This document shows positions 6,953 to 14,958 of a stretch of DNA of 54,231 bases, piece by piece. Every line of letters starts with the position of its first letter. Positions within the stretch are counted from its first letter, which is position 1. The position numbers were made by a program, and so were the translations under genes. Under the pieces are notes generated by a model, which did not search any database, had not been told where the DNA came from, and worked only from the letters and a program-made list of their open reading frames with translations. This stretch comes from a virus: the IMG/VR virus record IMGVR_UViG_3300036785_000256, positions 1 to 54,231 of that record, one strand, 5' to 3'.

Positions 6953-7996
6953 ATGAACCGCAGTGCCGAGTTTGCCCGCGATGCCGCCCGCCTGGAGCGG
7001 GAATGGGGCATCGTCATGCCGTTCGCCATGGACTACATGCCGGACGATCTGTCGCTGGCGATGGACGCCCAGCCACCCCTGGTAACGACACCAAACGCCG
7101 GCATTCCGGCGTTCTTCACCCAGCTCATTGATCCCGAGGTGGTGCGTATCCTTCAGGCGCCCAACAAGGGATCGGAGATCCTCGGGGAGCAGAAGAAGGG
7201 CTCCTGGGTCGACCAGACCATCTTCATCCCGGTGGTCGAGAACACCGGCGAGGTGTCGACCTACGGTGACTTCAACACCATGGGCCGCGCCGACATCAAC
7301 GAGATGTGGGAACAGCGGCAGTCCTACCTGTTCCAGGTGATCACCGAATACGGCGATCTCGAGGTCGAGCGCGCGGGTGCGGCTCGCCTGCAACTGGTGT
7401 CCGAGAAGCAGCAGTCGGCAGCCAAGACGCTCGACAAGTTTCTGGACCTGACCTACCACTTCGGCATCTCGGGCCTGATGAACTACGGGCTGCTGAACGA
7501 CCCGTCGCTGCCGGCGGCGATGACGCCCACCACCAAGGCGGCGGGCGGCACCAAGTGGGTGGCGGCCGGGGTGGTGAACGCCACGGCGGCGGAGATCTAC
7601 GCCGACTTCCAGATGATGTTCACTCAACTGGCCACCGTGTCCAACGGCTACGTCACCGCCGACACCCCGATGATGCTGGTGTATCCGAACAACGTGGCGG
7701 GGGCGCTCACTGCGGTGAACAGCTTCGGCATCACCATCCGGGCGTTCATCAAGGAGAGCTTCCCGAACATCGAGTACATCACCGACCCGCGCTATGCGAC
7801 CGCCAGCGGCAATGTAGTGCAACTGATCGCCGGGGAGTTCGATGGCAACAAGACCGGCTACTGCGCGTTCAACGAGAAGAGCCGCGACCACGCCATTGTC
7901 CGGAGCCTGTCCAGCTATGCCCAAAAGCGAACGGGTGGAACTTGGGGGGCTATCATAAGGTACCCCTTGTCATTCAGCCAACTGATCGGCGTTTGA
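6953..7996 (+). CDS. major capsid protein (DUF2184 family)
   Basis: 347 residues from ATG 6953, with AAGGAG 6 nt upstream. It has DUF2184 capsid features: an N-arm near residue 40 containing AQPPLVTTPNAGIPAFFTQL, IDPEVVRILQAPNKGSEILGE, the central GDFNTMGRADINEMWEQRQS, the helix EKQQSAAKTLDKFLDLTYHFG, a PMMLVYPNNVAGAL segment and the terminal TGGTWGAIIRYPLSFSQLIGV. It should form the HK97-fold shell. The arm peptide QPPLVTTPNAG-I-PA recurs almost exactly in a small protein at 11725. An HNH gene follows directly. Confidence 0.9.
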   Translation: MNRSAEFARDAARLEREWGIVMPFAMDYMPDDLSLAMDAQPPLVTTPNAGIPAFFTQLIDPEVVRILQAPNKGSEILGEQKKGSWVDQTIFIPVVENTGEVSTYGDFNTMGRADINEMWEQRQSYLFQVITEYGDLEVERAGAARLQLVSEKQQSAAKTLDKFLDLTYHFGISGLMNYGLLNDPSLPAAMTPTTKAAGGTKWVAAGVVNATAAEIYADFQMMFTQLATVSNGYVTADTPMMLVYPNNVAGALTAVNSFGITIRAFIKESFPNIEYITDPRYATASGNVVQLIAGEFDGNKTGYCAFNEKSRDHAIVRSLSSYAQKRTGGTWGAIIRYPLSFSQLIGV

Positions 7997-8028
7997 CGAT
8001 ATGGCGGCCCTGACTAGCATGGGCCACC

Positions 8029-8441
8029 ATGACTTCATCACCGGAGAGAACTAGGGCTTGGAGACTAGCCAATCCGGAGCGCAAGAAGCTTAGCGACGCC
8101 CGTTGGTACGGAAGCGCCTTCAGCGCGTTGCTAAAGGCGACCACATCCGCGCCAGACGTCGGCAGCACTACGCCGACAACAAGGCGGCCTACATCGCGAA
8201 TGCCTGCAAGCGAGAGGCCGACAAGCTGCGCGCGACCCCGGCCTGGGCTGACTACAAACTGATGCTGGCATTCTACGAGCGCGCGGAAGAGATGACGCGT
8301 ACGACCGGCATCGAACACCACGTCGATCACATAGTCCCGCTCCGGAGTCGTCGAGTATGCGGCCTACACTCCCACCACAACCTGCAAGTCCTGACGGCGG
8401 AACAGAACCTCCGCAAAGGGAACAGGCTATCCGGAGATTGA
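8029..8441 (+). pseudogene. HNH homing-type endonuclease, frameshifted
   Basis: The N-terminal part (TSSPERTRAWRLANPERKKL) reads from ATG 8029 in one frame. The rest reads in the -1 frame and could start at TTG 8103: a helical Arg-rich linker, then H-H-V-D-H-I-V-P-L ... V-C-G-L-H-S-H-H-N-L-Q-V-L-T-A-E-Q-N-L-R-K-G-N-R, the HNH core with the catalytic His pair and Asn. One extra base near 8108-8112 (in ACGGAAG) would restore one protein of about 137 residues. Known free-standing HNH enzymes nick DNA and often lie beside capsid genes. It is either a pseudogene, a shortened but active protein from TTG, or a sequence error. Confidence 0.7.
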
Positions 8442-8446
8442 ATCTT

Positions 8447-8872
8447 ATGTCTGGGACGCTCACCGTCGCGTGCAAGGTGCCGAACGGCCTGATGCTTCAG
8501 GTGTTCGACTCCGAGGAATACCAGGAGCCCGTCATGACCGGCGGGTACAAGACGGTGAAGCGTGCCAAGCCGCGTGCGTGGCGGCAGAAGCTGAACGGCC
8601 CCGCGCGCGCGATCGGTAAGGACACGGCGCACCAGATCATCAATGGGGTCGGCCTGACGCATGGCGTCGACGCCGAGATGTTCGCGTTGTGGCTGGAGCA
8701 GAACCGGGACAACGAGTTCGTCACCCTCGGGCACGTGTTCGCGCAAGGTAGGGCGAGCGACGCGATTGCGGCGGCGGCGGAGCGGCGCAAGGACAAGACC
8801 GGCCTGGAGCCGATCGATCGTGATGATCTTCCGCCGGAGTTCAAACGCAAGGTCGAAACCGCCGTGGTGTGA
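8447..8872 (+). CDS. virion-associated paralogue A (no appended domain)
   Basis: 141 residues from ATG 8447. It is the first of three neighbouring genes that share a core: an N-terminal beta part (VACKVPNGLMLQVFDSEE), then I-N-G-V-G-L-T-H-G-V-D-A-E-M-F-A-L-W and a helical end. This copy has an additional charged loop (GGYKTVKRAKPRAWRQKLNG) and ends soon after the core. The place after the capsid gene suggests a head decoration or fibre-base subunit. Compare the copies at 8884 and 9464. Confidence 0.65.
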   Translation: MSGTLTVACKVPNGLMLQVFDSEEYQEPVMTGGYKTVKRAKPRAWRQKLNGPARAIGKDTAHQIINGVGLTHGVDAEMFALWLEQNRDNEFVTLGHVFAQGRASDAIAAAAERRKDKTGLEPIDRDDLPPEFKRKVETAVV

Positions 8873-8883
8873 AGGAGAGTCCG

Positions 8884-9447
8884 ATGGCGCTTATCAACGT
8901 GGCGTCCAACCTGCCGATGGCATTGCAGATGCAGGGCGATCCGCCGGACGTGCACACCGAGCCGGCGGTCGAGGTGATCGCGGGCGAGCGTGCCGTGGAG
9001 GTGGTCAGCGGTTTCGGCATCACCCGAGGGGTGGACGAAGCGGTGTTCGACCAGTTCATGGCCAAGCACCAGCAATTCTCCGACTCGGTCCGTAAGGTGA
9101 CCGACGAGGAAATCGAGAATCTGGGCAAGGTGGATGAAGCCTACGGCTACGAGAAGGGCCTCGAAGCGATCGAGGAAGCGCCGAGTCAGAACGCGCCGAC
9201 CAATGTTGACGTGCCGCACGTGTCGCAGAACGGCAATGTCCTCAACTGCACCATGGGCAACTGGCGCGGCGAGCCGGACAGCTATGACTACCAGTGGGAG
9301 GTCGACGGCGTGGACGTCGGGTCCAATGCCCCGGATTACCCGGTGGCGCCCGGGGACGTCGGCAAGTCCGCGACATGCACCGTGACCGCGACCAACGAGC
9401 ACGGATCGACCATCGCTCAACCGTCCGTCCCCATCACCGTCGACTAA
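8884..9447 (+). CDS. virion-associated paralogue B with Ig-like domain
   Basis: 187 residues from ATG 8884, AAGGAG 5 nt upstream. Residues 1-100 are the shared core (VVSGFGITRGVDEAVFDQFM, then EAYGYEKGLEAIEEA). Residues 105-187 form an Ig-like beta-sandwich of the kind often attached to phage structural proteins: NVLNCTMGNWRGEPDSYDYQ, W-E-V-D-G-V-D-V-G, VAPGDVGKSATCTVTATNEH. Two cysteines could form the cross-sheet bridge. Such domains on virions are thought to give weak binding to cell-surface or mucus glycans. Probably displayed on the head. Confidence 0.75.
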   Translation: MALINVASNLPMALQMQGDPPDVHTEPAVEVIAGERAVEVVSGFGITRGVDEAVFDQFMAKHQQFSDSVRKVTDEEIENLGKVDEAYGYEKGLEAIEEAPSQNAPTNVDVPHVSQNGNVLNCTMGNWRGEPDSYDYQWEVDGVDVGSNAPDYPVAPGDVGKSATCTVTATNEHGSTIAQPSVPITVD

Positions 9448-9463
9448 GCAAAGGAACAGGACA

Positions 9464-10252
9464 ATGGCAGGAGTAATCGTGGCATCGCAGCATCACACGG
9501 CGGTGCAGATCTTTGACGTAAACGCGCCGGAAGGCGTGGAGCCGGCCACCGCCGTGATCACTGGCAACCGCGCGCCGGGATCGGTGGAAGGCTATGGGCT
9601 GACCTACAACGTGGACGACGCGCTGTTCAACGGCTGGGCGGCGGCGTTTCCCGAGATCAGCAACGGGATGAAGATCACCGACGAGGCCGAGATCGACACG
9701 TGGCAGGATGCCGCCAACCACTACGGCTACGAACTGGGCCTCGATCAAGCCGAAGCGGCAAGTGGCGAGGAAGACCCACGGTTTACCGCGATCCAGGAAG
9801 CCACGGACGCCGTGAATGAGGCCCGGTCTAAGCTGGTGGAGGACCAACGGCAGGTGATGATAGCGGAAGCCAAACTGGTGCGAGTGAGCGCGCCGGCACC
9901 GACGCCGACGCCGGGACGGCCGCCGGCGCAGCCGCCGGAGCACTCGCCCACCGATCATCCGGAACAGCCTCCCGGTCAGCCCGGGCGCAATCCCGAGCAT
10001 CCCGATCCCCGCCCGCGTCCTCCCGAGGAAACGCCGGATCAGGCTCCACGGCGGACCCCGCCACGGCCCGGTCAGCCACCCGGCCAGCCCGGCCAGACCC
10101 CATCGTCGCCACAGCAGCGGCCCGCACAGGCCGGACAGCCTGGACAGCCTGGACAGTCTGGACAGGTTCCGCCGCCGCCCGCACAGCCCGGCCAGCCGCC
10201 CTTCCCAGGCCAGCCGGTCTCGCAGCAGCGGCAGGAAGATAGCCGGCCGTGA
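9464..10252 (+). CDS. virion-associated paralogue C with Pro/Gln/Gly-rich tail
   Basis: 262 residues. Residues 1-105 are the shared core (VEGYGLTYNVDDALFNGWA, ANHYGYELGLDQAEAAS). Residues 108-140 are a helix, possibly coiled coil. Residues 145-262 are a Pro-rich, collagen-like tail with repeated P-G-Q, Q-P-G-Q-P-G-Q and PP-E/PP-R units. The tail should be extended and unstructured or form a thin fibre. With genes at 8447 and 8884 it makes a tandem family with different C-terminal decorations. Its stop overlaps the next GTG start. Confidence 0.7.
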   Translation: MAGVIVASQHHTAVQIFDVNAPEGVEPATAVITGNRAPGSVEGYGLTYNVDDALFNGWAAAFPEISNGMKITDEAEIDTWQDAANHYGYELGLDQAEAASGEEDPRFTAIQEATDAVNEARSKLVEDQRQVMIAEAKLVRVSAPAPTPTPGRPPAQPPEHSPTDHPEQPPGQPGRNPEHPDPRPRPPEETPDQAPRRTPPRPGQPPGQPGQTPSSPQQRPAQAGQPGQPGQSGQVPPPPAQPGQPPFPGQPVSQQRQEDSRP

Positions 10253-10734
10253 GTGGCGCCACACCGCCTCCGGTTGGCGTCGTCGTCTTCGACTACGCCA
10301 CCTGGGTGCTGCGGTTCCCGGAGTTCGCGGCGGTCACCCCGGCGCTCGCCGCGCTCTACTTCGCCGAAGCCGAGCAGTTGCTCGACAACACGGCGTGCAG
10401 CCCGGTGAGCAACATGACGCAGCGCACCGTGCTGCTGAACCTGCTGACCGCGCACATTGCCAAGCTGAACGCCACGACCGCTGGCGGTCAGTCAGCCGGC
10501 GGCGGGCTGGTCGGACCGATCACCAGCGCCAGCGAGGGCAGCGTGTCGGTCAGCACCTCGATTCCGCTGTCGCCCGGCAGTTCGCAGGTCTGGTACGCCC
10601 AGACCCCGTACGGCATGACCTACTGGGCGATGACCGCGTCGTTCCGGCAGGCGCGCTACTACGTGCGGGCGTGGCAGCCGTTCCGTGAGGTGCCATGGCC
10701 TTACTCGGTAGCCCCATGGGCGCGGGGATATTGA
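10249..10734 (+). CDS. head-tail adaptor (DUF4054-like)
   Basis: 161 residues from GTG 10249 (GTGA overlap). The opening F-x-x-W-V-L-R-F-P-E-F-A-A-V-T-P-A-L-A-A-L-Y-F-A-E-A-E-x-L-L-D-N and the helical segment TQRTVLLNLLTAHIAKLN match DUF4054 head-completion proteins. The C-terminal part (SVSVSTSIPLSPGSSQVWYAQTPYG ... ARYYVRAW) is also typical. Known members form the connector ring below the portal. It sits first in the neck cluster, in the expected place. Confidence 0.8.
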   Translation: MSGATPPPVGVVVFDYATWVLRFPEFAAVTPALAALYFAEAEQLLDNTACSPVSNMTQRTVLLNLLTAHIAKLNATTAGGQSAGGGLVGPITSASEGSVSVSTSIPLSPGSSQVWYAQTPYGMTYWAMTASFRQARYYVRAWQPFREVPWPYSVAPWARGY

Positions 10735-10735
10735 G

Positions 10736-11188
10736 ATGGCGGCGGTCAACCGGGTGACACGGAAGAAGGCCGCCAAGCAGCCGCTGGACGAGGTGGCGAA
10801 GGCGCCCATGGCCATCGTCAAGGTCGGCTTCCTGGGCGGCGCCACCTATCCAGACGGCACCAGCGTGGCGATGGTCGCGGCGGTCAACGAGTTCGGTGCG
10901 CCGTCCCGGGGCCAGCCGCCGCGCCCGTTCTTCCGCAACATGATCGCTGATCAGTCGCCTACCTGGGGCGCCAAGGCGGCGGCGATCCTGAAGACCAACG
11001 GCGGCGACGTGAAGGCCACGCTGGACGTGCTGGGCCAGGAGATCCAGGGTCGGCTGATCCAGAGCATCAACACGCTGACCGAGCCGCCGCTGGCCGCGTC
11101 CACCATCGCGCGCAAGGGCTTCGACAAGCCGCTGATCGACACCTCGCTGATGGTGAAGTCGGTGAGCTACGAGGTGACCGAGCGGTGA
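10736..11188 (+). CDS. neck/tail completion protein (gp10/virion morphogenesis-like)
   Basis: 150 residues. It has the family pattern V-K-V-G-F-L-G-G-A-T-Y-P-D-G-T-S-V-A-M-V-A-A-V-N-E-F-G, then PPRPFFRNMI, and the C-terminal K-G-F-D-K-P-L-I-D-T-S-L-M-V-K-S-V-S-Y-E-V. Proteins of this kind join the head connector to the tail. The N-terminus is basic. It overlaps the next GTG start by GTGA. Confidence 0.75.
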   Translation: MAAVNRVTRKKAAKQPLDEVAKAPMAIVKVGFLGGATYPDGTSVAMVAAVNEFGAPSRGQPPRPFFRNMIADQSPTWGAKAAAILKTNGGDVKATLDVLGQEIQGRLIQSINTLTEPPLAASTIARKGFDKPLIDTSLMVKSVSYEVTER

Positions 11189-11622
11189 ATCTGCATCAGA
11201 TCGCCTCCGGCGCCATCGGCATCGTCAACCCGTTCGTCACCATCACCATGGCGCGCGCGTCGGGCACCTACACGACGCAGCCGGATGGCACGCGGGTGCC
11301 GGACTACGTGCTGCGCTCCGGGCCAGCCCAGGTGCAGGATCTGAGCACCGAGCAACTGAAGCTGTTCGAGGGGATGAACATCTCCGGACTGAAGAAGAAG
11401 ATCTACCTGAACGGCTCATGGGCCAGCACTGTGCGCGCGGATGCGCGCGGTGGGGACCTGTTCTATTTCGGGGGCGCGGAATGGCTGGCGGTCAATATCC
11501 TCGAGGGCTGGCCGGACTGGTCCTGCGTCCTCGTGACCATGCAGTCGCCCCGGCCACCGCCGCAGCCGGGCGATCCGATCATCATCGGCAGCGGCGCGAT
11601 CGGGGAACAGTCCGTCGGATGA
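11185..11622 (+). CDS. neck/collar protein
   Basis: 145 residues from GTG 11185. Beta-rich with the segments ASGAIGIVNPFVTITM, Q-P-D-G-T-R-V-P-D-Y-V, AQVQDLSTEQLKLFEGMNIS and WASTVRADARGGDLFYFG; these recur in proteins encoded in this slot of DUF2184-capsid myoviruses. Probable head-closure or collar role from context. The Pro-rich C-terminus ends with ATG of a possible small gene overlapping its stop. Confidence 0.65.
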   Translation: MNLHQIASGAIGIVNPFVTITMARASGTYTTQPDGTRVPDYVLRSGPAQVQDLSTEQLKLFEGMNISGLKKKIYLNGSWASTVRADARGGDLFYFGGAEWLAVNILEGWPDWSCVLVTMQSPRPPPQPGDPIIIGSGAIGEQSVG

Positions 11623-11843
11623 TGTGCGAGTTCGGGCACGTCACTCCGGTTCCCGGGGACTGTCCGATCTGCGCCCGCCGCCGCAAGCACGCCCGCCGCG
11701 CACTCGCCTGGATGGAGAAACAGCATGCCGCTCACGGACAAGGGCGTCGAGATCAAGAAGAACATGGAGGAGCAGTACGGCAAGGAGAAGGGCGAGAGGG
11801 TATTCTACGCCAGCAAGACCAAGGGGACGATCAGCGGGGTTGA
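11619..11843 (+). CDS. possible zinc-finger microprotein
   Basis: A 74-codon frame from an ATG that overlaps the previous stop (ATGA). The first 35 residues look real: C-E-F-G-H-V-T-P-V-P-G-D-C-P-I-C-A-R-R-R-K-H, a potential C/H-C-C-H metal site, then a helix (RRALAWMEKQHA). After about residue 37 it overlaps the next gene in another frame and becomes low-complexity Gln/Gly/Arg. Overlap and composition keep confidence low. Confidence 0.35.
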   Translation: MMCEFGHVTPVPGDCPICARRRKHARRALAWMEKQHAAHGQGRRDQEEHGGAVRQGEGREGILRQQDQGDDQRG

Positions 11844-11961
11844 TCGCGCGATCGTCTCCACGTATCGGGGCATGAGCGGCGACCAGCAACCTCCCCTGGT
11901 CACGACGCCGAACGCGGGCCTTCCCGCCGGTCTGACGCGCGAAGAAGACGACGAAGACTGA
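11725..11961 (+). CDS. small protein with capsid-arm-like C-terminus
   Basis: 78 residues. Residues 1-50 (LTDKGVEIKKNMEEQYGKEK, GERVFYASKTKGTISGVDRA) match a family of small phage proteins of unknown role. Residues 55-70 read QQPPLVTTPNAGLPAGL, almost the same as QPPLVTTPNAGIPA in the major capsid arm at 6953, with different codons. It ends with an acidic REEDDED. The shared peptide suggests that it contacts the same partner as the capsid arm, or mimics it; this is inference. Confidence 0.7.
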   Translation: MPLTDKGVEIKKNMEEQYGKEKGERVFYASKTKGTISGVDRAIVSTYRGMSGDQQPPLVTTPNAGLPAGLTREEDDED

Positions 11962-11969
11962 CCTGAGTC

Positions 11970-12722
11970 ATGGCCGCCCTGATCGACCTGACCGACACCG
12001 TTATCCTGACGGCGGTGCGGATGATGCTGCTTCAGGTGGTGCCGTCCGGGGTCGAGGTGTTGCGCGCCCAGGTCAACCGGGTCGCGGAGCCGAACGGCCT
12101 GGACTTCATCATGATGACGCCGCTGCGCCGGGAGCGACTGTCCACCAACATAGATCAGGACCAGGACATCATCATCGAGGCCGAGATCGATGGCACGCTG
12201 ATGATCGTGTCGACGCTCAATGTCGGCAGCCTGTCGCCCGGCCAGATGCTGTTCAGCCCCGATCTGGTCGCTGGCACGATCATCGTGGCGCAGACCGGCG
12301 GCTCGTTGGGCGGTGTCGGCACCTACACGGTCACACCGTCGCAGACCGTGGCCGCCGGCACGTCGCTCTATGCCGGGCTGCATCGGATGCAGCAGGGCAC
12401 CGAGATCACCTATCAACTGGACATCCACGGGCCTGCGTCTGCCGAGACCGCGCAGGCGGTGACCACGGTGGCGCGAGATAGCTGGGCCTGCTCGCTGCTG
12501 GCGCCCTACGGCATCCAGCCACTGTACGCCGACGAGCCCCGGCAGATGCCGTTCATCAATGCCGAAAGCCAGTTTGAGGACCGCTACGTGGTCGAGCTTT
12601 GCGTGCAGGCCAACCCGATCGTCGGCATGCCGCAGCAATTCGCCGACGATCTGGAGATCACCACCATCCCGGTGGAAAACAACCCGATGCCATGGCCGCC
12701 ATGGCTGATCCCCGAACCTTGA
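11970..12722 (+). CDS. tail terminator-like protein (LIC_12616-type) with inserted domain
   Basis: 250 residues. The N-terminal part (LTDTVILTAVRMMLLQVVPS) and C-terminal part (LAPYGIQPLYADEPRQMPFI, N-A-E-S-Q-F-E-D-R-Y-V-V, NPIVGMPQQFADDLEI) match phage neck/tail-terminator proteins that precede the sheath gene. Residues 66-136 are an inserted beta domain (IIVAQTGGSLGGVGTYTVTP, then SQTVAAGTSL) that also occurs in the sheath and in baseplate J. Known terminators cap the tail tube at the neck. Confidence 0.7.
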   Translation: MAALIDLTDTVILTAVRMMLLQVVPSGVEVLRAQVNRVAEPNGLDFIMMTPLRRERLSTNIDQDQDIIIEAEIDGTLMIVSTLNVGSLSPGQMLFSPDLVAGTIIVAQTGGSLGGVGTYTVTPSQTVAAGTSLYAGLHRMQQGTEITYQLDIHGPASAETAQAVTTVARDSWACSLLAPYGIQPLYADEPRQMPFINAESQFEDRYVVELCVQANPIVGMPQQFADDLEITTIPVENNPMPWPPWLIPEP

Positions 12723-12735
12723 ACAGGAGCCGCCG

Positions 12736-14481
12736 ATGTCTGGAACCAACTCGATTCCGGCCTCACAGATCGTCAGCATCACGCCGTCTGTCCTGTCGGC
12801 CGGCGGGGTCGGGCTGGATCTCGTGGGACTGGTGCTCACCAACGCCACCCAGGTCCCGGTTGGGGAGGTGTTGAGCTTCCCCGATCAGGCCAGCGTGGCG
12901 GCGTTCTTCGGCTCCAATTCCCAGGAAGCCGGATTGGCCCGCACCTACTTCCTGTCCTACGACACCTCGAGCATGAAGCCCGGCCAGATGCTGTTCACGC
13001 AGTACAACCAGCAGCCGGTTGGGGCATGGTCGCGCGGCGCCACGCTGGCCGGGATGACCATCTCGCAATTACAGGCGATCCCTGCCGGCACCTTCACGGT
13101 CATGATCGACGGGGTGTCCACGACCTCTGGCACGGTCTCCCTGGCATCGGCCACCTCATTCACCGTGGCCGGGCAACTGATGAGCAACGCGCTGGCCGGG
13201 CTGTATGGTCCCAACACCGCAAGCTTCACCGGCGTGCTGGCCACCGGCACCCTGACCGTGAGTGCGATCGCGGCCGGCGGCACCATCAAGATCGGTGATC
13301 AAGTCGAGGGCGCCGGCATCGCCACGCCCACCTACGTTGTGTCCCAGTCCGCCGGCAACACGGGCGGCAACGGCGTGTACCAGACTTCCGGCACCCTGAC
13401 GGTGGCATCCGAGCCGATGACCACGCAGACCCCGGTGGTGCACTACGATCCGGTATCCCAGGCGTTCGTCACGGTGTCCGCCACCACAGGGCAAGCCTCT
13501 TCGAGCATCGAGGCGCCCACCGGGCCGATCGCGGTGGCGCTGCACATGGACCAACCCTCCGGGGCGATCACAAGCCAGGGCGCGGACCCGGCGGTGCCGG
13601 CGGCCTTCATGGACGGCGTGGTGGCCTATACCGAGAACTGGGCATCGTTCATGACGGCGTTCGATCCGGACGGCGGCACCGGCAATGCCGTGAAGCAGGA
13701 ATTCGCCGCCTGGGTCAACGGCACGGTGGACAACTACCTTTACGTGGCCTGGGATGCCGACCCGGCGCCGACCCAGACGCAGAATGCATCGCAGAGTCTG
13801 GGTGCCATCCTGGCGGCCAGCAATTCCTCTGGCACCGCGCCGATCTGGTCCGCGCTGCAAGGCCCCACGCAGGCGGCGTTCATCATGGGCTGCGTGGCCA
13901 GTTTCGACTACACGATGTTCAACGGCCGCACCACGGTCGCGTTCCGCCAGCAGACCGGGCTCGGCGCGGATGTGACCAATGGGGTGGTGGCGAAGAACCT
14001 GGAAGCGAACGGTTATCTTTACTATGGCTCGTGGAAAACGGCCAATGATCAGTTCACCTTCGCCTATCCTGGCAACGTGTCCGGTCCGTTCGCCTGGATC
14101 GACAGCTACGTCAATTCGATCTGGCTGACCAACCAGTTCCAGTTGGCACTCATGGTGCTGCTGATGAACACCCGGTCGATCCCCTACAACGATGCCGGCT
14201 ACACGCTGATAAAAGCGGGATGCATGGATGTGATTATCCAGGCCGGCAACTTCGGGGTGTATCGCTCCGGTGTCACGCTGTCGCAGGCGCAGGCGGCGGA
14301 GGTGAACGGGCAGGCCGGCGCCAACATCGCGCCGATCCTGTTTGCCCAGGGCTGGTACTTGAAGGTCTGGGATGCCAACCCGCAGGTGCGCGCGGTGCGC
14401 GGCAGCCCGCCCATCACGTTCTGGTTCATGGATGGGCAGTCTGTGCAGCGCATCCACCTGAACAGCGTCAACATCCAGTAG
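12736..14481 (+). CDS. contractile tail sheath (DUF3383)
   Basis: 581 residues. The C-terminal half has DUF3383 sheath features: FNGRTTVAFRQQTGLGADVT, NLEANGYLYYGSWKTANDQF, WIDSYVNSIWLTNQFQLALM, TRSIPYNDAGYTLIKAGC and the closing SVQRIHLNSVNIQ. Residues 162-230 hold the inserted domain also seen at 11970 and 21063, here with NTGGNGVYQTSGTLTVASEP. Known sheath proteins contract to drive the tube through the envelope, so the phage is a myovirus. AGGAG lies upstream of ATG 12736. Confidence 0.88.
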   Translation: MSGTNSIPASQIVSITPSVLSAGGVGLDLVGLVLTNATQVPVGEVLSFPDQASVAAFFGSNSQEAGLARTYFLSYDTSSMKPGQMLFTQYNQQPVGAWSRGATLAGMTISQLQAIPAGTFTVMIDGVSTTSGTVSLASATSFTVAGQLMSNALAGLYGPNTASFTGVLATGTLTVSAIAAGGTIKIGDQVEGAGIATPTYVVSQSAGNTGGNGVYQTSGTLTVASEPMTTQTPVVHYDPVSQAFVTVSATTGQASSSIEAPTGPIAVALHMDQPSGAITSQGADPAVPAAFMDGVVAYTENWASFMTAFDPDGGTGNAVKQEFAAWVNGTVDNYLYVAWDADPAPTQTQNASQSLGAILAASNSSGTAPIWSALQGPTQAAFIMGCVASFDYTMFNGRTTVAFRQQTGLGADVTNGVVAKNLEANGYLYYGSWKTANDQFTFAYPGNVSGPFAWIDSYVNSIWLTNQFQLALMVLLMNTRSIPYNDAGYTLIKAGCMDVIIQAGNFGVYRSGVTLSQAQAAEVNGQAGANIAPILFAQGWYLKVWDANPQVRAVRGSPPITFWFMDGQSVQRIHLNSVNIQ

Positions 14482-14522
14482 CAGCGCGCTCGCCAGCACC
14501 CCTAGAACCGGAGGTAATCCTC

Positions 14523-14954
14523 ATGGCTACTTTGACCGCTGCGAATGCGGTGATCATGCTCGCCGTCTCGTCGCTGTTCGATGTGCCGCAACAGCTTCAG
14601 GGTTTTGCGGCCGATGACGTGTTCACCACCGAGATCACCACCCCGGTCGAGACCCTCATGGGCGTGGATGGGGTGCTGTCCGGCGGCTGGGTGGCCACGC
14701 CAAAAGTGCAGACGATCTCGCTGCAATCCGACAGCCTATCCAACTTGATCTTCGAGCAGTGGTACAACTCGCAGGAGCAGGCACGCGAGACCTTCATCGC
14801 CAACGCCAACGTCACCCTGATGGCGGTGAACCAGACCTACGTGCTGCTGCGCGGGTTCTTGACAGGATATCCGCCGATGCCAGACGCTCGCCGCATCCTG
14901 CAACCACGCCGCTACCGGATCACCTGGGGCAGCATCATCGGGACGCCTGTCTGA
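14523..14954 (+). CDS. tail tube protein
   Basis: 143 residues from ATG 14523, with GGAGG 9 nt upstream. It directly follows the sheath, the tube's normal place, and has tube-like traits: size, all-beta composition, ADDVFTTEITTPVETLMGVD, GGWVATPKVQTISLQSDSLS, TYVLLRGFLTGYPPMP and RRYRITWGSIIG. It should build the inner tube hexamer rings. Confidence 0.8.
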   Translation: MATLTAANAVIMLAVSSLFDVPQQLQGFAADDVFTTEITTPVETLMGVDGVLSGGWVATPKVQTISLQSDSLSNLIFEQWYNSQEQARETFIANANVTLMAVNQTYVLLRGFLTGYPPMPDARRILQPRRYRITWGSIIGTPV

Positions 14955-14958
14955 TCTC

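Noticed and set aside
13156-14499. 447-residue open frame on the minus strand
   Set aside because: Antisense shadow of the DUF3383 sheath gene; composition is biased and no ribosome site or family is visible.
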